The position numbers and the translations under genes were made by a program. A DNA stretch of 64,000 nucleotides from an uncultured Latescibacterota bacterium (GTDB lineage: Bacteria > Latescibacterota > UBA2968), in assembly GCA_951812755.1 (NCBI GenBank), contig OX638329.1, positions 4,038,522 through 4,102,521 on the forward strand, written 5' to 3'. A model generated the notes under the pieces. The model searched no databases and was not told the origin of the DNA. It saw only the letters and a program-made list of their open reading frames with translations. Of this stretch, positions 45,227-53,990 are shown piece after piece. The stretch's first letter is position 1, and each line of letters starts with the position of its first letter.

Positions 45227-45793
45227 TTAGGCTTCTTGTATTTCTTGTGCAAGCCGCCTAACTTCCTTCGTTGTGCGTCTAACATCCAGAATATCTTGAA
45301 TTTCACTTACAAATTTTCGTTTTGCATCAACAATCTGCTTCCTTTTCGGTTTATTCGGAGTCTGATTTTTGTAATCTAAGCTCTCTACAAGATCATAGAC
45401 CTCTGATAAGTAATCAAGAGCGGCTGGACGTAGTCCTCGATATGCACATTCCTTCCAGGTCCCGATGATGTCATGCTTCAGATTGGGAAGAAACAAACGG
45501 CCTTGATCTAATAAAGTTGAAAGCCTGGCTCTCGCAGAGCGGCGTTTCTTATAGAATTCTCCATCTGGCATGCGCTTCGGATCAAGTTCGCAGAGAAAAG
45601 CTGCTTCCGACAATTCCGCAATTGTTTCTTCGGCCCATTTGCGTATGTCCTTGTAATAGGTATGTACATGAGTTGCAACCTGTATTTTTCGCTCTTTCTT
45701 TGCTGAAATACGAGTACGTCGCAGAGATATAACGGAAATCACAAGTCCGAGAAAAGCTATACCGATAGGGAGATAATCCTTGATAAGTTCCAC
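45227..45793 (-). CDS. Single-pass membrane protein with coiled cytoplasmic part, unknown
   Basis: A 188-residue protein: an N-terminal membrane helix (LPIGIAFLGLVISVISL) is followed by a basic segment (RRTRISAKKERK) and a long helical region with KWAEETIAELSEAAFLCELDPKRMP and a charged C-terminus. No known domain is recognised. It stands alone between repeat-rich segments and its codon use and content differ from the secreted proteins around it, so it may be an inserted gene. Confidence 0.55.
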   Translation of the reverse strand: MELIKDYLPIGIAFLGLVISVISLRRTRISAKKERKIQVATHVHTYYKDIRKWAEETIAELSEAAFLCELDPKRMPDGEFYKKRRSARARLSTLLDQGRLFLPNLKHDIIGTWKECAYRGLRPAALDYLSEVYDLVESLDYKNQTPNKPKRKQIVDAKRKFVSEIQDILDVRRTTKEVRRLAQEIQEA

Positions 45794-46113
45794 TGAGTTC
45801 CTCCATTTTGGTGTTGTTGCCGAATTGTTCGAGAGAGAATCTGCGGTTGAAAAGACTGCTGTTTGTGACCTAAATTCAGGCTCTGTAAGCCCTATGTTTA
45901 GTTATATTGAGACATTATTCGATTTGTCGTATAGAATCTCTGGATTAAAACATTCCAGAGCAGGCTATTACGGCACATGCTTCATAGGCCATCGGCGCGT
46001 GGCAGACGATGTAAGAATGCCTACGATGTGGATTATACCAGCCTTCAATAAAAACTCAAAAACACCACCTCCCTTCTTTCCGCAAAAGAGATAAAGAAGT
46101 AAAGAATCAGGAG
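45794..46113. other. Intergenic region with right copy of the 77-bp repeat
   Basis: There is no gene. It contains the second copy of the direct repeat (45924-45999) and ends 30 bp or so before the FGE stop of the lipoprotein gene, with the shared AAGAATCAGGAGCTAAAAAG motif also found at 43374. Confidence 0.6.
45924..45999 (+). repeat. 77-bp direct repeat with internal hairpin, right copy
   Basis: Same orientation as 39589-39665. The two copies flank the MORN-FGE-propeller-FGE gene set of 6.3 kb. The hairpin arms CTCTGGA and TCCAGAG are conserved in both copies. Confidence 0.8.
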
Positions 46114-48891
46114 CTAAAAAGACCGGGCAACTCGAAAACCGAGGCTGTTGTTCCAGCCCTCGGAGGGGTACCAGCTACGAGCCGCGGGACGGGGAGGATA
46201 ATAATGACTTTCCTCGGGAGCACGCACACCGCACAAGGTGCGCAAGTCACAGTTGTCGCTCCAAGCCGAGCCATCCGAAGGTGTTATCTCATAGCCGTGA
46301 GGACAGTCCTGCACCCACTCCTCCACATGGTCAAGCATGTTGTGAAGACCCCAAGCGTTGGGTGGGAACGAACCATCCTCAAACAAGTTCCGGGCCTGCG
46401 ATCTATTGATCTCATTCCTCCAGCCATACTTCGTCGTCGTACCCGCCCGCGCCGCATATTCCCACTCCGCCTGACTCGGCAAGCGATAGCTCTTCCCTGT
46501 CTGCGACGACAGCCACTGCGTATAGGCTACTGCATCATGCCACGAAACGTTAATTACGGGACGCCGACCACGACCCCTGTCTCTGTCGCCTGCCCGCTCG
46601 CGCCCCGTCGCATCTGTGAAAGCATCGTATTCCTCGAATGTCACTTCGTACTTCGACAGCGCAAATGATTTAATCCTCACTTCTTGCAGTGGCTTCCCCC
46701 ACGTTATATAATTTTTCTTGCGCGGACGAGGCTTGCTCTCAGGCTTACCCGGAATGACTTCAACGAGCGTGAGCGTGAAACGCTCATACTCGCAATCTGT
46801 ATAGCAACCCATCTGAAAACTCCCCGCTGGAATTGTCACCATCTCAGGCATGGGAAAACGCGGTTTCACTGTTTCCACGATGAGTCGCGCCTTCGACCCG
46901 ACACCACCTCGATGACGCCATACCTGTGTTTCCGTGTTCTCTCCGGTAACGCGGATCTCGCCTGTGTTTTCGTCTATGAAGCTACATGCCCCCTTGTATC
47001 CCGTACCGTTGAGCGCTGTCAGTTCTACCTGATATGTCTCTCCCCCTCGAACCTCTATAGTCTGGCAGTCCCAGTCATTGACAATCTCTCCGGAAAATAT
47101 GGTCCGGCCTTCCACATCAACGCTGATCTCATCCCCATCTTCGCACTTGTGGTCACGCACGCAAATCTCAAGGCTCCCCGTCGTGCCCGTAATTTTCATC
47201 GGGAAGTCCCGGAGGCCCTGACCATCAGCGACGACCAGACACCTGTCCAGTGATAGATCATCCCCCTCAGTACGCATCGTCCGCGCGTCGCTATAGACAG
47301 GGCCAGCAACAGCAGAAAGCTCTATTTCAGAATCCGGTCGAACCTCGATCTCGAATCGCCCTTCAACATCTGTCGTTGCCTTAGAACTCCCGACATAGTC
47401 TTTCCCGCGGGCAGTCACCTCTACATTTTTGACTGGCTTACCCTGCTGATCCTGGACACAGCCCTTCATCGTGATCGACTCATACAGCACATCCGCATTC
47501 CACGTCGAAAAATGTCCCACACTTCCCGTATAGGCCCACTTGCCACCTGCGGTCCTCTCCAGCGTTGCTGTACCTTCCTCAACCCAATAACCCGTCGCAT
47601 CCGACCAGTAGTACAACGGGATTGATTTGGGAGCATCTTCAGGCCGTCGTCCAGAGGCCAGAGGAATCGAGATACGCGCCTGTTTTCCACTCGCAAGATT
47701 CAGACGATTGCCATTCCCACCCGTAAATTCCACATTCATCGCACCAAAGGACTCTATCGGCTCGGCCTCTCCTGTATCCGCATTCCACTGTTCCATATCG
47801 CCCGGCATCACCGAGGGATCTTTTGACGCATCCAGCACCGTGACCCTCGCAGTCGCCTGGCCGGACGCAGCACCTCCGCCTTCTGTCTCCAGCACATTGG
47901 CAGACAGCGAGACAACCGTTTGACCATCCACCTGTATCGCGGCATTGTTTTCCGGCTGGAAGGGCTGCGTCACCTGAACCGGTATCATGGCCAGATCAGC
48001 CGTTCTCCTCGATCCATCAGATACATCAACAATGATCGATTGGGGCGCGAAGCCTGTGGCATTTGCAGTGACGGTCAACCTGCCTGGATCGACCCGCGCC
48101 TGGACAGAATAGTTGCCATTCCTGTTCGTTTTGGTTTCTACCACTTTTCGAGAATTCTCGCCCTGGTATTGACCAATGGTAATAGAGGCGTCTGAGATGC
48201 CCCTGTAGGTCGAATGGTTCTTGACAGTTCCGGAAAGCGTAATTCCCAAGCGTCCATATTTTCCGATCTTCACCATCACTTTATCTGTTGCCGTTGCATT
48301 GTCGTCATCCGTGACACGCAAGCGAAATGTCAGGGTAACGCCTCCCTCGACTTTGGGTGCAACAAAGGACGCAGATGCCTGATTCTCGTTTGAGAGCGAC
48401 ACGGAAGGGCCAGCGATCTGTTGCCAGCGATAGGTCTCAACCGCGCCGTCCGGATCTGATGCACTCCCGCGGAGCATCACCCTGTCGCCCGCATTAACCG
48501 TCTGATCGGAACCGGCTTGTGCATTGGGCGGCTGGTTGAGCTTGCCCACGATCGTCACGGCCACTTGATCGGTTGCTGTTGCATTGTTGTCATCTACGAC
48601 GGTCAGGCGAAATGCCAATATCTGGGAGCCTTTGACTCTGGGTGCGACAAAGGACGCAGATGCTTGATTCTCGTTTGAGAGCGACACAGGAGGTCCGGCG
48701 ATTTGCTCCCAGCGATAGGTCTCAACCACGCCGTCCGGATCCGATGCGCTGCCGCGGAGCACCACCCTGTCGCCCACATTAACCGTCTGAGCGGAGCCGA
48801 CTTGTACATTGGGCGGCTGATTTGACTCACAGCCTGTGAACAGGACAACCGTTGCAAGCAACATGAACGTGGTCAATTTGTTGTACATCAT
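46114..48891 (-). CDS. Large lipoprotein: PKD-like repeats, carboxypeptidase-regulatory-like part, conserved domain and FGE-sulfatase end
   Basis: The 925-residue protein has a lipobox (LLATVVLFTGC, Cys at about residue 20). Two PKD/Ig-like repeats follow (QPPNVQVGSAQTVNVGDRVVLRG... and QPPNAQAGSDQTVNAGDRVM...). Next comes a carboxypeptidase-regulatory-like beta domain (GTVKNHSTYRGISDASITIG), a central region with another such unit (GCVQDQQGKPVKNVEVTARG), and the domain shared with 42205 (GLRDFPMKITGTTGSLEICVRD). The last 230 residues are an FGE-sulfatase domain (MVTIPAGSFQMGC, YRLPSQAEWEYAARAG), but its end (RTLCGVRAPEESHYYPP then LGFRVARSF) has lost the GGSW motif. It is a surface-anchored multi-domain protein, possibly for binding carbohydrate or protein. 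Confidence 0.85.
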   Translation of the reverse strand: MMYNKLTTFMLLATVVLFTGCESNQPPNVQVGSAQTVNVGDRVVLRGSASDPDGVVETYRWEQIAGPPVSLSNENQASASFVAPRVKGSQILAFRLTVVDDNNATATDQVAVTIVGKLNQPPNAQAGSDQTVNAGDRVMLRGSASDPDGAVETYRWQQIAGPSVSLSNENQASASFVAPKVEGGVTLTFRLRVTDDDNATATDKVMVKIGKYGRLGITLSGTVKNHSTYRGISDASITIGQYQGENSRKVVETKTNRNGNYSVQARVDPGRLTVTANATGFAPQSIIVDVSDGSRRTADLAMIPVQVTQPFQPENNAAIQVDGQTVVSLSANVLETEGGGAASGQATARVTVLDASKDPSVMPGDMEQWNADTGEAEPIESFGAMNVEFTGGNGNRLNLASGKQARISIPLASGRRPEDAPKSIPLYYWSDATGYWVEEGTATLERTAGGKWAYTGSVGHFSTWNADVLYESITMKGCVQDQQGKPVKNVEVTARGKDYVGSSKATTDVEGRFEIEVRPDSEIELSAVAGPVYSDARTMRTEGDDLSLDRCLVVADGQGLRDFPMKITGTTGSLEICVRDHKCEDGDEISVDVEGRTIFSGEIVNDWDCQTIEVRGGETYQVELTALNGTGYKGACSFIDENTGEIRVTGENTETQVWRHRGGVGSKARLIVETVKPRFPMPEMVTIPAGSFQMGCYTDCEYERFTLTLVEVIPGKPESKPRPRKKNYITWGKPLQEVRIKSFALSKYEVTFEEYDAFTDATGRERAGDRDRGRGRRPVINVSWHDAVAYTQWLSSQTGKSYRLPSQAEWEYAARAGTTTKYGWRNEINRSQARNLFEDGSFPPNAWGLHNMLDHVEEWVQDCPHGYEITPSDGSAWSDNCDLRTLCGVRAPEESHYYPPRPAARSWYPSEGWNNSLGFRVARSF

Positions 48892-48924
48892 TCTATTCCC
48901 TTTCTCTCCACAACAGGGGAATCC

Positions 48925-49182
48925 TTACGGACATGGAATTACAGTCGGAGAAGCGACACACCTTCCCTGCGCCGTGCTGTATTTATGTGTGAACTGAATG
49001 CACCCACCCTGACCGTCCGTCGTCCAGTAGTCGAGATGGCTACAATCCGTTGATGGTGCGGTTGGACTATCCGATACACACGCCACCATAAGTCCCATTG
49101 CGATGAATGCGATGAAAATGGCCGCTATTGATAGTTTTGTACGGATTCTTATTCCGATCTCTCCAGTAACAAATTTTCTCAT
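48925..49182 (-). CDS. Small lipoprotein
   Basis: The 85-residue protein has a long basic N-terminus, a hydrophobic segment (LSIAAIFIAFIAMGLMVAC) and a lipobox-like MVAC with Cys35. The mature part is small and has five more Cys (TDCSHLDYW, GGCIQF, GRCVASP, PCP), so it is probably disulfide-bonded outside the cytoplasm. SD (AAAGGAG) is good. It lies 33 bp upstream of the large lipoprotein gene on the same strand and may share its transcript. No family recognised. Confidence 0.65.
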   Translation of the reverse strand: MRKFVTGEIGIRIRTKLSIAAIFIAFIAMGLMVACVSDSPTAPSTDCSHLDYWTTDGQGGCIQFTHKYSTAQGRCVASPTVIPCP

Positions 49183-49700
49183 GGCTATATACTCCTTTAT
49201 TGGGCCTTAAAAAATAGACACGTCTCGCGTACTGATAACTTGCTTTACTTATGCGTTCTACCTCTCAGGTAAACCTCCTTATCTCGTTGCAGCAGGCACC
49301 AAGCAAAGAATGTAATTTGATTTTATGGTTACGAAACTTTGCAGATCCCGCGCTTCATACCGCTCGTTTATCACCCTGATGGGATGATTCCAAATTATTT
49401 ATAAATGCAAAAATCGTGCCAATAGGCGCGTTGTTATAGATAGATATACTCGTAAATAATTGTTTTCTATGAAAAAAAGAGCCAATCTGACTATAGCATA
49501 CCGTCGCAGAATAGTCGGATTGGCTCTTAAAAAAAGACTTTATATGGTCTAAAAGACGTACTATGGTCTCTGTGGTCCCGAGATTATTACACCCTTCATT
49601 ATTTCTGTTTGCACGCGTGAGATATAATATTATGTTTTTTTCAAGTGTGAGATTCTCTTTTTGAATCCGTTTTTTTTATCCATATCACAAGGTTCTTTCT
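49183..49700. other. Intergenic region upstream of the sensor gene
   Basis: From about 49372 it is the right copy of the long direct repeat. The first 190 bp hold no recognisable feature. The long hairpin at 49477-49528 lies 173 bp upstream of the sensor ATG. The sensor ATG has AAGGTTCT as a weak SD. Confidence 0.65.
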
Positions 49701-50082
49701 ATGATCAAACCACTTAATCGCACGGGCACCTATCGGACTTATTCTATGGCCGATGGCCTGGCAGGGATGCGCATTGAACACATTGCCGAAGATAGCGAGG
49801 GGTGTATCTGGTTCGCCACCTGGGATAACGGCGTCAGTCGCTTCGATGGAAATGAATTCCAGAATTTTACCAAACAGGACGGTCTTATTGATGATCGTAC
49901 ATATTTTGTTACACAAGACAGTCAGAATCGGTTGTGGTTTGGGACAGCAAATGGCGTCTGCTGGTACGACGGATCCAGATTCCATCATTTGAAGGACGAT
50001 GGCATTGCAGGCCGAGACGTGCGGTGCATCTACGAAGACAATGAGGGCCGTGTATGGTTCGGTGGTACCCGTACTTTGGGGT
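49372..50082 (+). repeat. Long direct repeat, right copy (about 711 bp)
   Basis: See the left copy at 38815-39525. This copy leads into the intact sensor gene and is the likely source. Confidence 0.92.
49477..49528. repeat. Long inverted repeat / hairpin, right copy
   Basis: AAGAGCCAATCTGACTAT pairs with ATAGTCGGATTGGCTCTT over 18 bp with one mismatch. The loop is AGCATACCGTCGCAGA. On the minus strand the hairpin is followed by a T-run, as in a terminator, though no minus-strand gene lies upstream of it. It could be a regulatory RNA fold or a mobile-element remnant. Confidence 0.75.
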
Positions 50083-51395
50083 ATTGCGATGGCGCTGCTT
50101 TCCGCGACATGATTCCGCTCTACCTTCAGCACTACGAGGTACCTCCTTCTCCGAGATGGCGTCAATGTTGGGGTATTACTCAGGATCCACAAGGTCACCT
50201 GTGGTTTGGCTTCAACTACCTCATCCGGTTCGATGGTGAATCCTTCCATCGCTATGATGAGAAAGACGGCTTTCCCCAGGATGGAACCGCCTATGCCTTA
50301 GATACGGACCATACCGGCAAAGTGTGGATCGGTCGGTTCGAAAAACGAAATGAACTCTGGTGCTATGCCGATGGCACCTTCGAGTCTATTCAGGTAGATT
50401 TAGGTGGCTCACTGCGCAAAATTCAGTGTGACCGGGAAGGCCGGATGTGGTTTAGCACTTCGGAAGGAGGATTGTATCAGGACGGTGATGGGTTCAGCAG
50501 GTTTACCTTTGCCGATGGCCTGCCCCATCCCGCAGTCAAAGCCGTGTTCCAGGATCGCGATCATCAATTTTGGTTTGCCACCTGGGGCGGCGGCGGTCTT
50601 TACGATGCATATAGTATCAACGTTTTTGACCTCGATAAGGCTTCTCCCAAAGACAAAGGGCCGGGCGAGATCTCGCAGATCATACAAGACCGGCAAGGAG
50701 ATATATGGATCGGGTGTATGTCACCTATTCTCTCCTACCTGAAAAAAAGCGTCGCCCGCTTTGATGGCGAGCACTTTGCTTTTGTAGGTTCCGAGCAAGG
50801 CTTTGATATCGACAACTGTTTCTCTATGTACGAGGATCACGAGGGGGATCTGTGGTTTGGTGGTCGCAACGGCCTGTTCCGCTACGATAGACAAGAATTC
50901 AAAAAGATGAAAATAGCTGCGGATTCAGGTGAAAGAGGTATCAGTGCAATTGCCCAGGACTTTCAAGGTCAATTCCTTTTCGGCTATTGGGAAAAGGACA
51001 CCTATAAAACCGAATATATAATAAAAGCAGAACTCTCGGTTAGCCCATTAAAGATCATTTACCAGCGGGGCGAGACGTCCCAAACCATTTTTTTGGAGGA
51101 AGAAAAGAAAGATGTATTAGACCGTATTGGCACAGTGATTGTTAGGCGCGATGGCGAGGTCTATTTTCATTTGGCCTGCCACAATTTCTCAGTTGGCGGC
51201 AGGGGCCTGGCGCGCTGGCATCCCGAGGATGGTCTCAAATTTTATGGGATTGAAGATGGGTTGATCGATGACAGGGTCACAGATCTTATAGAAGACCGCC
51301 ATGGCAACCTGTGGGTCGCTACTCTTAACGGTATCAGCCGCTTTGAGCGCAAGCGCGCCTCTCGATCACAGCAGACCCGCGTATCGAAGCATTGA
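49701..51395 (+). CDS. Reg_prop beta-propeller sensor protein without signal peptide
   Basis: The 564-residue protein is made of two-component-regulator propeller (Reg_prop) repeats, each with a core such as [57 protein letters not shown] and [20 protein letters not shown]. About ten units suggest one large or two small propellers. In classical hybrid systems such repeats are periplasmic and fused to a histidine kinase. Here the N-terminus ([16 protein letters not shown]) has no signal or membrane helix, and no kinase domain is present. The gene overlaps the following sigma-54 activator gene by 4 bp (TTGA), suggesting that it controls it directly. Confidence 0.85.
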   Translation: MIKPLNRTGTYRTYSMADGLAGMRIEHIAEDSEGCIWFATWDNGVSRFDGNEFQNFTKQDGLIDDRTYFVTQDSQNRLWFGTANGVCWYDGSRFHHLKDDGIAGRDVRCIYEDNEGRVWFGGTRTLGYCDGAAFRDMIPLYLQHYEVPPSPRWRQCWGITQDPQGHLWFGFNYLIRFDGESFHRYDEKDGFPQDGTAYALDTDHTGKVWIGRFEKRNELWCYADGTFESIQVDLGGSLRKIQCDREGRMWFSTSEGGLYQDGDGFSRFTFADGLPHPAVKAVFQDRDHQFWFATWGGGGLYDAYSINVFDLDKASPKDKGPGEISQIIQDRQGDIWIGCMSPILSYLKKSVARFDGEHFAFVGSEQGFDIDNCFSMYEDHEGDLWFGGRNGLFRYDRQEFKKMKIAADSGERGISAIAQDFQGQFLFGYWEKDTYKTEYIIKAELSVSPLKIIYQRGETSQTIFLEEEKKDVLDRIGTVIVRRDGEVYFHLACHNFSVGGRGLARWHPEDGLKFYGIEDGLIDDRVTDLIEDRHGNLWVATLNGISRFERKRASRSQQTRVSKH

Positions 51396-52384
51396 CGGAC
51401 GTCATCAACCGTCGAGAAAGCCAGAAGTTTATCGGGCATAGCGCGGCCCTGCACCAATTTCAGATCAATCTTGAAAAAATCGCATCTACCAATATGACCG
51501 TGCTGGTTCTGGGCGAGACAGGTGTGGGCAAAGGACTGGCTGCGCGGATGCTACACGCGCTGAGTGCCAATAGCGACGGACCTTTTATAGAGGTCAGTTG
51601 CGGTGCATTGCCCGAAGCGTTGATCGATAGTGAGTTGTTTGGTCACGAGAGAGGGGCTTTTACTGGCGCAGTTTTCCACAGATTGGGCAGGGTGGAACTG
51701 GCGGAGGGGGGCACGCTCTTTCTGGATGAGATCGGCGATATGGCTCTGGAAACGCAGTCCAAGCTGTTGCGCTTGCTGGAAGAGGGCAGGTTTGAACGCA
51801 TTGGGAGCAGTGAGACGCAGATGGCACAGACGCGCATTGTGGCAGCGACCAATCGCGACTTAAAGGAGATGGTCAATGAAGGTGATTTCCGGGAGGATCT
51901 CTATTATCGCCTCAATGCCTTTCCGATGTATTTGCCGCCCCTGCGCGAGCGCCAGGAAGATATATCGGAGTTGGCCGAGTTTTTCAAGACTCGCATGGCG
52001 ACGCATCTGGGCAAGCGAATTGCTCCCCTGACACCTGAAATTATCGAGGTTTTGCAAAGCTACGATTGGCCAGGCAATGTGCGGGAGTTGGAGCATACGA
52101 TACAGCGAGCAGTGGTTTTATGTTCTGATTCTCAAATCAGAAAGGGGAATCTGGGACTGTATGGTTCTCAAATCGAAGATACAGGTCCTGAAGGGCAAAC
52201 CTTATCACCGTCTCAAGATCGAGAAGTCGTATCTTTGGCAGAATTGGAGCGGCGCCACATTCTCGACGCGCTCGAAGCCACCAAATATCGGATAAAGGGA
52301 CCCAGGGGCGCGGCGAAGAGGCTTGGGGTACCGCCTTCTACGCTGTATGGGAAAATAAACAGACTGGGCATCAAACTAAGCTGA
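51392..52384 (+). CDS. Sigma-54-dependent transcriptional activator (AAA+ and Fis domains, no receiver)
   Basis: A 330-residue enhancer-binding protein. It has Walker [15 protein letters not shown] near residue 50, the sigma-54 contact loop ERGAFTGAV, Walker [12 protein letters not shown], the arginine finger region [22 protein letters not shown] and [16 protein letters not shown]. The C-terminal Fis-like helix-turn-helix is [36 protein letters not shown]. There is no N-terminal receiver, GAF or PAS domain, only about 20 residues before the AAA+ core. The start is TTG overlapping the sensor stop. Activity is probably set by a separate partner, most simply the propeller protein. Confidence 0.92.
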   Translation: MTDVINRRESQKFIGHSAALHQFQINLEKIASTNMTVLVLGETGVGKGLAARMLHALSANSDGPFIEVSCGALPEALIDSELFGHERGAFTGAVFHRLGRVELAEGGTLFLDEIGDMALETQSKLLRLLEEGRFERIGSSETQMAQTRIVAATNRDLKEMVNEGDFREDLYYRLNAFPMYLPPLRERQEDISELAEFFKTRMATHLGKRIAPLTPEIIEVLQSYDWPGNVRELEHTIQRAVVLCSDSQIRKGNLGLYGSQIEDTGPEGQTLSPSQDREVVSLAELERRHILDALEATKYRIKGPRGAAKRLGVPPSTLYGKINRLGIKLS

Positions 52385-52397
52385 CCACCTATTCGCC

Positions 52398-53144
52398 TCA
52401 ATACGTCGCCCTGCCACCGCTGACATCATAACACTGCCCGGTCACAAAAGAAGCGTCGTCAGATGCGAGAAAGTGAACAACAGCGGCGACTTCTTCCGGC
52501 TGGCCGAGGCGACCGAGGGGAATTTTTGAAGTCATATAATCGAGTTGATCTGGCTCTACATCTGCCAAAAGTGGGGTTTCGATCAGAGCTGGCGAGACGC
52601 AGTTGACGCGGATATTGTCCTCAAGATGCTCCTTGGCCAGGGCTTTGGTAAAACATATAATACCCGCTTTAGAGACCGAATAAGGTGCCATGCTGGGATT
52701 GCCTTCTTTGCCTGCTATGGAGGCAACCGAGACAATGACGCCCTTTTTTTCTTTAAGCATAGGCACAAGTACAGCGCGCGAACACAGAAAAGTCCCCTTG
52801 AGATTGATATCGAGAACTTGATCCCAGTCCCCTTCCGTGAGATCTTTGACTGGTACATCGCGCCCCACAATGCCCGCGTTATTGACGAGAATGTCGATGC
52901 GTCCCCATATATCGAGACATTCATCAACGGTATTTTGTACACTCTCGGCATTTGCAACATCGAGCGAGAGAGCCAATGCATCTGTCCCAATTTCTCGAGC
53001 CGTTTCGCGCGCGCTGTCCAAATTGAGGTCGGCAATCGCCACAGTTGCACCGGCTCCAGCAAGACGTATGGCAATGGCTTTTCCAATACCCTGCGCGGCA
53101 CCGGTGATAATGGCCGTTCTATTGGTGAGATTTTTTGGAATCAT
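52398..53144 (-). CDS. SDR family oxidoreductase (3-oxoacyl-reductase-like)
   Basis: The ATG at 53144 follows the stop of the neighbour SDR gene by one base, so it gives a 248-residue protein (an ATG seven codons upstream would overlap that gene). The cofactor loop is TGAAQGIGKAIA, NNAG is in VNNAGIVGRD, and the catalytic Y-x-x-x-K is APYSVSKAG. The C-terminal LASDDASFVTGQCYDVSGG is typical of classical SDRs. The cofactor is probably NAD(H) or NADP(H). The substrate is unknown. It forms a pair with the upstream SDR. Confidence 0.88.
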   Translation of the reverse strand: MIPKNLTNRTAIITGAAQGIGKAIAIRLAGAGATVAIADLNLDSARETAREIGTDALALSLDVANAESVQNTVDECLDIWGRIDILVNNAGIVGRDVPVKDLTEGDWDQVLDINLKGTFLCSRAVLVPMLKEKKGVIVSVASIAGKEGNPSMAPYSVSKAGIICFTKALAKEHLEDNIRVNCVSPALIETPLLADVEPDQLDYMTSKIPLGRLGQPEEVAAVVHFLASDDASFVTGQCYDVSGGRATY

Positions 53145-53145
53145 A

Positions 53146-53964
53146 TTATTTCGGATCCGGATCATCTGGCGGCACGGGATGATCTTGTGATTTTAGCTCC
53201 GTCGGTGTGCTATCGGACAAATAGCCACCATCGACATAGATGTTTTGACCCGTGATATAGCGCGCGTCTTCCGAAGCCAGAAAGACGGCGACAGTTCCAA
53301 TATCGCGGGTATATCCGCGAGCACCCCAGGGAATGCGTTTGCGGTAGGCTTCAATGACTTCGGGACCAAGTGACGCGCCCATACCTTCGGATGCAATAGC
53401 ACCCGGTCCAATGGCATTGACATTGATCTTGTAAGGGGCGAGTTCCACGGCAAGGGTTCGCGTGAGCATGACCACAGCGGCTTTAGAGGGCTGATAGGCA
53501 GAAGCATCAAAATGCGCGACTTCGGCCTGTACAGATGAAATGTTAATAATCTTGCCGCCCTGCTTGCGCGCTATCATGTCTTTGACAACAGCGCGACTAC
53601 AATAAAAAGGGCCATTGAGATTGACATCGAGAATGCGCTGCCACGCTTCGTCTGTAATGGCTGTAACGCCGCCATCTTGCGGAATGTACACACCGGCATT
53701 ATTGACCAGAATATCAATGCGCCCGAAGCGATTGAGCGTCTGTTGAACCATATTCTCGACCTGCTCCGAGTCGGCTACATCTGCGGGAATGACGAGGGCC
53801 TCGCGTCCGAGATCTTCGATCTGATGTGCAGTGGTTTCGGCTGTTTCAGCAGTGAGATCATTAACCGCGATATGCGCGCCTGCGCTGCCCATTTCGAGGG
53901 CAATGGCTTTTCCAATGCCCGATCCTGCGCCCGTGATGAGCGCGATTTTGTTTTCGAGTTTCAT
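53146..53964 (-). CDS. SDR family oxidoreductase
   Basis: The 272-residue protein has TGAGSGIGKAIALEM (cofactor loop), VNNAGVYIPQ, and the catalytic ISSVQAEVAHFDASAYQPSKAAVV with Y-x-x-x-K. The end LASEDARYITGQNIYVDGGYL is typical. A C-terminal polar extension (LKSQDHPVPPDDPDPK) is not part of the fold. It resembles glucose/ribitol-type dehydrogenases. The two SDR genes in a row suggest a short catabolic pathway. Confidence 0.88.
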   Translation of the reverse strand: MKLENKIALITGAGSGIGKAIALEMGSAGAHIAVNDLTAETAETTAHQIEDLGREALVIPADVADSEQVENMVQQTLNRFGRIDILVNNAGVYIPQDGGVTAITDEAWQRILDVNLNGPFYCSRAVVKDMIARKQGGKIINISSVQAEVAHFDASAYQPSKAAVVMLTRTLAVELAPYKINVNAIGPGAIASEGMGASLGPEVIEAYRKRIPWGARGYTRDIGTVAVFLASEDARYITGQNIYVDGGYLSDSTPTELKSQDHPVPPDDPDPK

Positions 53965-53990
53965 GAAACCTCCCTGAGATTGCGTTCAAA

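Noticed and set aside
41373-48891. Complete diversity-generating retroelement
   Set aside because: No reverse transcriptase, accessory protein or template repeat could be found in the window. Only the target-like C-termini are present.
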